A stretch of 8,880 nt of DNA, from contig CAZOIK010000381.1 of the NCBI GenBank assembly GCA_964579765.1, positions 1 through 8,880 on the forward strand, read 5' to 3'. Of the stretch, positions 1 to 5,407 are shown piece by piece (the stretch's first letter is position 1; each line of letters begins with the position of its first letter). Made by a program: the position numbers and the translations under genes. The notes under the pieces were generated by a model that saw only the letters and a list, made by a program, of their open reading frames with translations, was not told where the DNA came from and did not search any database. Source of the DNA: DATNBT01 sp964579765. Lineage in GTDB: Bacteria > Acidobacteriota > Vicinamibacteria > Vicinamibacterales > CAVVIG01.

Positions 1-279
1 TTCCAGGCCGGCGGCCTCGGCGGCACCGAGACGAGCGAGTGTACGGCTCCCTTCGACGGGACGTTCGTGCCGATCTCGAACTCGGGCCTCTCGTTCGTCG
101 CGCTGAAGCGCGTCGACGCGCATACCATCGAGCGGACGGGCCGCGTCGGGTCAGAGCTCGTCGAGACGTCCACCCGCGTGGTATCGCCCGACGGCAAGCG
201 GCTCACCATCACGACGCAAGGCAGCTACGCCGGCATGGACTACGCCAGCGTGCAGGTGTTCGACCGCGCGAAGCGATAG
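1..279 (+). CDS. 3' end of an unrecognised protein (partial, 5' end outside window)
   Basis: The frame is open from the first base and ends at TAG 277-279, leaving 92 C-terminal residues. A GTG at 67 could be read as a start, but the frame continues upstream with protein-like sequence, so this is better read as the tail of a longer gene. The residues alternate polar and hydrophobic, with a DGKRLTITT strand and a VQVFDR ending. That pattern suggests a small beta-barrel or lipocalin-like fold of the kind common as uncharacterised proteins in Acidobacteriota; this is a resemblance from memory, not a family assignment. The gene ends 22 nt before the cytochrome gene on the same strand and may share its transcript. 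No catalytic motif is visible and I give no function. Confidence 0.7.
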   Translation, partial: FQAGGLGGTETSECTAPFDGTFVPISNSGLSFVALKRVDAHTIERTGRVGSELVETSTRVVSPDGKRLTITTQGSYAGMDYASVQVFDRAKR

Positions 280-290
280 GCACATTCGCG

Positions 291-297
291 AGAGGAG
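291..297 (+). promoter_or_regulatory. Ribosome binding site of the cytochrome c gene
   Basis: AGAGGAG lies 4 nt upstream of the ATG at 302. It is a strong Shine-Dalgarno match in the short gap after the preceding stop codon, and it fixes the start of the cytochrome gene. Confidence 0.75.
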
Positions 298-301
298 CAG
301 C

Positions 302-1123
302 ATGATTCGCCATCACATCCCGTTTTCCCTCTGTCTCCTCGGCGCGGCGCTGCTCGTGCCGCTGCCCGCCTCCGCGCAGCAGCGCGGCAGAGGCCAGCGC
401 GGCGGCGAGCGCGGCGGCGGCGCGCCGGTCGCGCATCAGAACCTGAAAGTGCTGCCGGCCGACATCCCGCAGCCCGAGCTGCTGCAGACGATGCAGGGAT
501 TCACGCAGGCGCTCGGCGTCACGTGCGCCTACTGCCACGCCACCGTCGCGCCGCCTCCCGGCGCGCGTGGCGGCGGCCGTGGCCGCGGGCCCGCCGCGCC
601 GCAGTTCAACTTCCCCGCCGACGACAAGCCGACGAAGAAGACGGCGCGCGAGATGATGCTGCTCGTCCGCGATCTCAACATGCGCGTGCCGGCCGCCGTC
701 GGCAAGACGCCCGACGCCGCGGTCCACGTGCAGTGCGTCACCTGCCATCGCGGCGTCGCCCTTCCGCACCAGCTGTCCGAGATCCTCGCCGACACGGCGA
801 AGGACAAGGGCACCGACGCGGCGGTCGAGGAGTACAAGGATCTCCGGAAGCGCTACTTCGGCGCCCAGGCCTACGACTTCAGCGAGATGACGCTCGTGAC
901 GTTCGCGCAGCGCGCGGCGACGCCGGCCGACGCCATGACGTGGCTGAAGCTCAATCTCGAGTACTTCCCGTTCTCGGCGCGGACGTTCGCGGCGATCGGA
1001 CAGCAGCAGGAGAAACAGAACGACAAGGACGGCGCGCTCAAGAGCCTGACGCACGCCGCCGAGCTCGATCCGCAGAACGCGCAGATCAAGCGGCAGCTCG
1101 ATCAGCTGAAAGACGGCAAGTAA
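302..1123 (+). CDS. Periplasmic diheme cytochrome c, reaction-centre cytochrome subunit-like, with TPR-like tail
   Basis: This 273-residue protein starts with a Sec signal peptide (hydrophobic residues 7-22, likely cleavage after the ASA at 23-25), so it should act in the periplasm. Two covalent heme c motifs are visible, C75-A-Y-C78-H79 and C145-V-T-C148-H149. Each follows a helix carrying methionines (M64; M118/M119 or M127) that could be sixth ligands, as in the photosynthetic reaction-centre cytochrome family (PF02276). That family usually has four hemes; this protein has two, like the versions I know from non-phototrophic Acidobacteriota. Residues 205-270 look like a TPR pair with the typical AAELDP ending. 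Two Gly/Arg-rich stretches (28-40 and 87-96) are low-complexity inserts. The stop overlaps the next start. The role is probably periplasmic electron transfer; the partner is unknown. Confidence 0.92.
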   Translation: MIRHHIPFSLCLLGAALLVPLPASAQQRGRGQRGGERGGGAPVAHQNLKVLPADIPQPELLQTMQGFTQALGVTCAYCHATVAPPPGARGGGRGRGPAAPQFNFPADDKPTKKTAREMMLLVRDLNMRVPAAVGKTPDAAVHVQCVTCHRGVALPHQLSEILADTAKDKGTDAAVEEYKDLRKRYFGAQAYDFSEMTLVTFAQRAATPADAMTWLKLNLEYFPFSARTFAAIGQQQEKQNDKDGALKSLTHAAELDPQNAQIKRQLDQLKDGK

Positions 1124-2025
1124 TGCGGCGAGCGTCCCTCCTCCTCGCGCTGCTCGCCGCCGGCGGTCTGTCGATGACCGCGGCGGCCGTCCAACAGGCC
1201 GGCCATCCGGCCAACAGCGCCGATCGCAAAGTCGTCACGCTGCAGAAGATCAAGGACAACCTGTATCTCGCCACCGGAGGCGGCGGCAACTCGGCGATCT
1301 TCGTCACCGACCTCGGCGTCGTCGTCGTGGACACGAAGCTGCCCGGATGGGGCGAGCCGCTCCTCGCGAAGATCAAGACGATCACCGACAAGCCGGTGAC
1401 GACGATCGTCAACACGCACGCGCACAGCGATCACGTCGGGGGCAACGAGTTCTTCGGCACGGCCGTCGAAATCGTCGCGCACGAGAACACGCGCCTGACG
1501 ATGGACAAGATGGACGAGTTCAAGGGCGAGAAGGTGAACTACCTGCCCAAGCTGATGTTCAAGGATCGGATGACGCTCGGCGCCGGGAAGGACCGCATCG
1601 ATCTGTATTACTTCGGCGCGGGGCATACGAACGGCGACGCGTGGGTGGTCTTCCCCGCCGCGCGCGTCGTGCACGCGGGCGACATGTTCGCGTCCACCGC
1701 GCCGCCGGTCATCGACAGCCTGCGCGGCGGCAGCGGCCTCGACTACCCGTCAACCCTGGAGAAAGCGGCGGCGGGCATCAAGAATGTGGACACGATCATC
1801 ACGGGCCACAGCACGCTGAAGCCCTGGAAGGATCTGACGACGTACGCGGAATTCACCCGCGAGTTCCGCGACGTCGTCGTCAGCGGCTTCGACCACGGAC
1901 TGAGCGTCAGCGAAATCGCGGGCGCGTGGAAGCTGCCCGCGAAATACGCCGCCGCCGGCTACACCGCACCGCCAGATCGCGTGAAGGCCGACGTCGAAGC
2001 CATCGTCGGCGAGCTTTCGCGGTGA
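1123..2025 (+). CDS. Exported MBL-fold metallo-hydrolase
   Basis: The protein has 300 residues. The frame is open upstream inside the cytochrome gene, but the ATG at 1123 is chosen because it overlaps the cytochrome stop (TAATG) and is followed at once by a signal peptide (MRRASLLLALLAAGG, likely cleavage near 22). The zinc-binding set of the metallo-beta-lactamase fold is complete: H99-A-H101-S-D103-H104, then H168 (GAGHTNGD), D187 (HAGDMF) and H229 (TGHST). The site should therefore bind two metals and the enzyme should be active. The substrate cannot be read from sequence; beta-lactamase, lactonase and quinoprotein-associated hydrolases all share this core, and I see no feature that selects one. 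Translational coupling to the cytochrome suggests matched expression and a shared periplasmic process. Confidence 0.93.
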   Translation: MRRASLLLALLAAGGLSMTAAAVQQAGHPANSADRKVVTLQKIKDNLYLATGGGGNSAIFVTDLGVVVVDTKLPGWGEPLLAKIKTITDKPVTTIVNTHAHSDHVGGNEFFGTAVEIVAHENTRLTMDKMDEFKGEKVNYLPKLMFKDRMTLGAGKDRIDLYYFGAGHTNGDAWVVFPAARVVHAGDMFASTAPPVIDSLRGGSGLDYPSTLEKAAAGIKNVDTIITGHSTLKPWKDLTTYAEFTREFRDVVVSGFDHGLSVSEIAGAWKLPAKYAAAGYTAPPDRVKADVEAIVGELSR

Positions 2026-2046
2026 CGTAGCGTCCGCCTTCGCTAC
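2026..2046. terminator. Possible bidirectional terminator hairpin between convergent genes
   Basis: GTAGCG (2027-2032) and CGCTAC (2041-2046) form a 6-bp inverted repeat around an 8-nt loop, exactly where the MBL gene and the minus-strand NTF2-like gene converge. The right arm includes the TAG stop of the minus-strand gene. There is no T tract on either side, so intrinsic termination is uncertain and the stem is short. Confidence 0.3.
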
Positions 2047-2525
2047 TGCGCCGATTCTTCCTTCGGCGACAGGTACTGCCGCGTCTTGAACTTCCAGCCC
2101 TCGGGCGTCTTCACGTACGTGTCTTCGTAGTGCCCGCCGCTCGCGCCGTTGCGCCCCGGCAGGTACACCTTGCCGGTCGCGCCCGTCGCCGACGGCTCGA
2201 TGACGATCTTGCTGAAGGCGTGGCTCATCGTGCCCTTCGTCGTCGCGCCGGGCTGGCAGAAGCGCTCGCTCGTGACGAGGCCGGCCAGCTTCTCGGGGCC
2301 GGTCATCGTGCCGCGAGGTCCGCTGACGAACGAGCCGTCGGACGCGAAGAGGTTCGCGTACTCCGTTGACTTGCAGCCGTCCAGATAGGTGACGTAGTTG
2401 TCGCTGAGCTGTTTGATCGCGGCGCGATCCTTGTCCGTGAGCGTGCCGCTCTGGGCGGACGCGACGGCGGGCAGCGTGATCGCGACGGCCAGTGTGGCCG
2501 CCATGGCATAAGTCCACTTCGACAT
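2043..2525 (-). CDS. Exported NTF2/SnoaL-like protein
   Basis: This 160-residue protein has a clear Sec signal peptide (hydrophobic residues 6-22, cleavage after the ASA at 22-24). A GTG six bases upstream (2531) is also in frame, but the ATG at 2525 is preferred because GAGAGGAG ends 5 nt before it and the GTG would overlap that site. The mature part has the layout of the SnoaL-like NTF2 fold: an N-terminal helix (DRAAIKQLSDNYVTYLDG), a YANLFASDGSFV turn, a central GPEKLAGLV helix and a C-terminal GHYEDTYVKTPEGWKFKTR strand pair. Members include isomerases, hydrolases and ligand-binding proteins; I see no residue set that fixes an activity. Two cysteines (C51, C90) could form a disulfide. 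It is the last gene of the minus-strand run, 34 nt after the ankyrin gene, with its own strong ribosome binding site. Confidence 0.88.
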   Translation of the reverse strand: MSKWTYAMAATLAVAITLPAVASAQSGTLTDKDRAAIKQLSDNYVTYLDGCKSTEYANLFASDGSFVSGPRGTMTGPEKLAGLVTSERFCQPGATTKGTMSHAFSKIVIEPSATGATGKVYLPGRNGASGGHYEDTYVKTPEGWKFKTRQYLSPKEESAQ

Positions 2526-2530
2526 GCGCA

Positions 2531-2538
2531 CTCCTCTC
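2531..2538 (-). promoter_or_regulatory. Ribosome binding site of the NTF2-like gene
   Basis: On the minus strand GAGAGGAG lies 5 nt upstream of the ATG at 2525. It decides that start over the in-frame GTG at 2531, which overlaps it. Confidence 0.7.
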
Positions 2539-2559
2539 GTGTGTTGACGGGTGGTTAGT

Positions 2560-4068
2560 CTACTGCGCGGCCGGCGGCTGCGCTGAGGGTTTTGCGGCCG
2601 GGGCGGTCTCGCCGGCCAGCTCCTGCAACAGGGCCACCGCCTTCGGCACGGCGCTCGCGCCGCGGCGCGCCTTGGCCGTGTCGAGCGGCGCCCGGCCCTG
2701 GCGGTCTTTCGCGTGCAGATCCGCGCCTTTCGAGAGCAGGTGGCGGATGATGTCCGTATCTCCCCGGAACGCCGCGTCGTGCATCGCGGTGACGCCCGCG
2801 TCGTTCTTCGCGTTCACGTCGGCGCCGAGCGCCACGAGCATGTCGATGGCGGCCTTGGCGTCGTCCACGGTGCCGCGATCGCGCGTGGGAATCGCCGCGT
2901 TGCCGTCGCGCCAGCCCTGCCCCGACGCGAGCATCAGCGCGGTCGTGTGGTTCTTCTCGACGGCCAGCGGGTTGGCGCCGTACTCGATCAGGAGCTTCAT
3001 GATCGGCAGATCCGCGGATTTCACCGCGCGCAGGAACGGCGTCGAGCCCGCGCCGAGCGCCGTGTCGCCGGTCGTGTGCGCGCGCTGCATGAGGATGCTG
3101 GTCAGCCGCGCGTCCGGATCGGCGCCGTAGTCGAGCAGCATCCTGATGATCTCGTCGCACGGCGTCTTGTCGTCGGGCGTCTGCTCGCGGCGGCCGAACA
3201 TCCACGGGAGCGTGTGCATGTCCACGGCGGCGTAGAGCGCGGCCATCCCCGTCGAGTCGGCGATGTTGGGGTCCGCGCCTTTCTCAATCAGCACCTTCGC
3301 CGTGTCGTAGTGGCCGTTGATGATCGCGAAGACGAGCGCCGTCGTGCCGTCGGGGTCCGCGAGGTTCAGGTCCGCGCCCGCCTCGGCGAGCGCGCGCGCC
3401 GCGCCGTCGGCGCCCTCGCGCGCCGCGAACATCAGCGCCGTCCACGCGCCGCGCGGCAGCACGACGAGCCCGGCGGAGCGCCGGGGGAAATTCGCCAGGT
3501 TCGAGCGCGCGTCGAGCTGCGCCCCGTGCGCGATGAGCGCCTTGACGACGTCCACGTTGTTCGCCGCGGCGGCCCACATCAGCGCCGTTTCGCCGAGCCA
3601 CCGCTCGTGCGCGTTCACGTCGGCGCCGTGGCCGATCAGGCACGTCACCGTCTCGACGTCGCCGGCGTGCACGGCCGTCATCAGCACCGGCTCTCCGGCC
3701 GGGGGCGTGGTGTTCGGATCGGCGCCGGCGGCGACGAGGCGTTCGACCATCGGCGCGTTGCCGTTCGCGGCCGCGAGCGCGATGGGCGTGTCGCCGTACC
3801 GGTTCGCGACGTCCACGCGCGCGCCGGCCTTGAGCAGCATCTGCACCGCTTCGAGGTCGTTGTTCTTCGCGGCCCAGTGCAGCGGCGTCGTGCCGTCGGA
3901 CTCGTGGACGTTGACGTCGCCCGGCCGCGCGAGCACCGCGCGCAGCGCGTCGTGATCGCCCGCCTTGACGACCTCGACCAGACGCGGGACGGTGGCGTCC
4001 GCGCGCACGGGCGCGGCCTGCAGCGCCGCCACCGCGGCGAACACGAGCGCGGCTCTCCGGATCGTCAC
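2560..4068 (-). CDS. Exported ankyrin-repeat protein (about 12 repeats)
   Basis: This 502-residue protein starts at GTG 4068, one base after the stop of the DUF1552 gene, with only a weak ribosome binding site; this suggests translation by re-initiation. The N-terminus is a signal peptide (MTIRRAALVFAAVAALQAAP, likely cleavage near 23-25), so the repeats should lie in the periplasm. About twelve ankyrin repeats run from 26 to 486, with repeated TPLHWAA/TALMWAA and LL..GADVNA signatures. The array is interrupted by inserts near 190-207, 283-305, 322-340 and 384-404; the first is basic and hydrophobic, the second and fourth contain Trp. The last 15 residues are a loose Pro/Ala-rich tail. Ankyrin arrays bind proteins and have no activity of their own, so I infer a scaffold or partner for the two redox-type proteins encoded just upstream. 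Confidence 0.94.
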   Translation of the reverse strand: MTIRRAALVFAAVAALQAAPVRADATVPRLVEVVKAGDHDALRAVLARPGDVNVHESDGTTPLHWAAKNNDLEAVQMLLKAGARVDVANRYGDTPIALAAANGNAPMVERLVAAGADPNTTPPAGEPVLMTAVHAGDVETVTCLIGHGADVNAHERWLGETALMWAAAANNVDVVKALIAHGAQLDARSNLANFPRRSAGLVVLPRGAWTALMFAAREGADGAARALAEAGADLNLADPDGTTALVFAIINGHYDTAKVLIEKGADPNIADSTGMAALYAAVDMHTLPWMFGRREQTPDDKTPCDEIIRMLLDYGADPDARLTSILMQRAHTTGDTALGAGSTPFLRAVKSADLPIMKLLIEYGANPLAVEKNHTTALMLASGQGWRDGNAAIPTRDRGTVDDAKAAIDMLVALGADVNAKNDAGVTAMHDAAFRGDTDIIRHLLSKGADLHAKDRQGRAPLDTAKARRGASAVPKAVALLQELAGETAPAAKPSAQPPAAQ

Positions 4069-4069
4069 G

Positions 4070-5380
4070 CTACAGCTCGAGCCGGCCGTTGCTTTCGCCG
4101 AGGTGATCGACGCGCACCCCGAACTTGTCGGCGACCGACACCCACAGGTTGCCGACGTGCGTCTTGGGCGGCGGCAGGATGTGGCGATTTCCGTCGCCGG
4201 ACACGCCGCCCACGGCGACGAGCGGCAGCGGATCCGTCGCGTGGGCGTTGCCGTTGCCCATGCCGGCGCCGTAGAAGACGAGCGAGTGATCGAGCAGGCT
4301 GCCGTCGCCGTCGGGCGTGTCGTGCAGCTTGCGTACGAACTTCGCGAACTGCTCGGCGTGGTAGGTGTTGATCCGCGCGTTCGCCCTGATCTTCACCGGA
4401 TCGTTCCCGTGGTGCGAGATCGTGTGATGCGGCTCGTTGACGTCGACCTGCGGATAGGTCCGCTGGCTCGCCTCGCGCGACATCATGAACGTGAAGACGC
4501 GCGTGATGTCGGCCTGATAGGCGACCGTCAGCAGGTCGAACATCAGCGCGAGGTGCTCCTCGAACGACTCGGGAATGCCGATCGGCGCGTCGAGCGTCGT
4601 AACCTCGGTCCGGCCCTGCGCCTCGGTGCGCTGGATGCGGCGCTCGATCTCGCGCACGTAGTCGAGATATTCCGACAGCCTGGCGCGATCGCGCGGCCCG
4701 AGGTCCTGCTCGAGCGTGCTCGCGTCGCTCGCGATGGAGTCGAGCACGCTTTCGTTGCGGAGCATGTGCGCGCGCCGCTGCGCGGCGGTGCCGGGCCGCC
4801 CGAACATCCGCTCGAAGACGACGCGGGGGTTGATTTCCATCGGGAGCGGCGTGGTCGGCGTGGCCCACGAAATCGTGTCCATGTACGCGCAGCTGAAGCC
4901 GGGCGTGCAGCCGCCGATGTAGCCGGTGAAGTCTTCCGTGGCGAGCTCGAGCGACGGGAACTGCGTCGTCTGGCCGATCTCCTTCGCGACGATCTGATCG
5001 ATGGTCATGCCGGCGCGGACGTCCTGCGCCTCGGTCTGCTTGGCGTACACGTCGGTCAGCCAGCCGGCCGCCGCCACGGCGTGATCGCCGATCGTGGTGC
5101 CGGCGCGCGTCAGGTTGCCGATGACGAGCGTCTGATCCCTGAACGGCTCGAGGCACTTGAGGATCGGCGAGAACTCGAAGTTCCGGCCGGCCTGCGACGG
5201 GATCCACTGCTCCATCACCGCGCCGTTCGGAAAGTACACGTAGCCGAGGCGCTTGGGCGCCGCCGTCCTGGCCGACGCCGTCATGGCCGGCATCATCGCG
5301 TCGAGGAACGGCAGCGCGAGCGCGGCCCCCATCCCCCGCAGAAACGTGCGGCGCGGCAGTGCGATCTTGCTGATGAACAT
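4070..5380 (-). CDS. DUF1552 (HXXSHH) protein with Tat signal
   Basis: This 436-residue protein belongs to the DUF1552 family (PF07586). The family-naming motif is present as H319-T-I-S322-H323-H324, and the early YVYFPNGAVMEQWIP segment is also typical. The length is normal for the family. The N-terminus carries a twin-arginine signal (R10-R11-T-F-L-R-G, then a hydrophobic stretch), implying export in a folded state, possibly with a bound metal. Three starts are in frame (ATG 5386, GTG 5383, ATG 5380). I chose 5380 because AGGGGAG lies 7 nt upstream of it but only 1 nt from 5386. No biochemical activity is established to my knowledge; the histidine cluster suggests metal binding. The gene follows the DUF1592 gene by 27 nt, an arrangement well known in Planctomycetota, Verrucomicrobiota and Acidobacteriota. 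Confidence 0.94.
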   Translation of the reverse strand: MFISKIALPRRTFLRGMGAALALPFLDAMMPAMTASARTAAPKRLGYVYFPNGAVMEQWIPSQAGRNFEFSPILKCLEPFRDQTLVIGNLTRAGTTIGDHAVAAAGWLTDVYAKQTEAQDVRAGMTIDQIVAKEIGQTTQFPSLELATEDFTGYIGGCTPGFSCAYMDTISWATPTTPLPMEINPRVVFERMFGRPGTAAQRRAHMLRNESVLDSIASDASTLEQDLGPRDRARLSEYLDYVREIERRIQRTEAQGRTEVTTLDAPIGIPESFEEHLALMFDLLTVAYQADITRVFTFMMSREASQRTYPQVDVNEPHHTISHHGNDPVKIRANARINTYHAEQFAKFVRKLHDTPDGDGSLLDHSLVFYGAGMGNGNAHATDPLPLVAVGGVSGDGNRHILPPPKTHVGNLWVSVADKFGVRVDHLGESNGRLEL

Positions 5381-5387
5381 CACCATG

Positions 5388-5394
5388 CTCCCCT
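5388..5394 (-). promoter_or_regulatory. Ribosome binding site of the DUF1552 gene
   Basis: Minus-strand AGGGGAG stands 7 nt before the ATG at 5380 and only 1 nt before the ATG at 5386. It favours the shorter protein. Confidence 0.65.
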
Positions 5395-5407
5395 GGAAAC
5401 CACTGGG

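Noticed and set aside
209..1054. A 281-codon minus-strand frame opposite the cytochrome gene
   Set aside because: The composition is Arg/Ala/Leu shadow sequence and the opposite strand holds a gene with two heme motifs and a ribosome binding site.
523..1122. Upstream extension of the MBL gene frame into the cytochrome gene
   Set aside because: This part translates to Arg-rich shadow sequence over the cytochrome. The signal peptide begins exactly at the ATG at 1123, so the MBL gene starts there.
5381..5407. Possible hairpin in the gap between the DUF1592 and DUF1552 genes
   Set aside because: Only three to four bases can pair around TGGAAACCA, and the stretch is explained by the ribosome binding site of the downstream gene.
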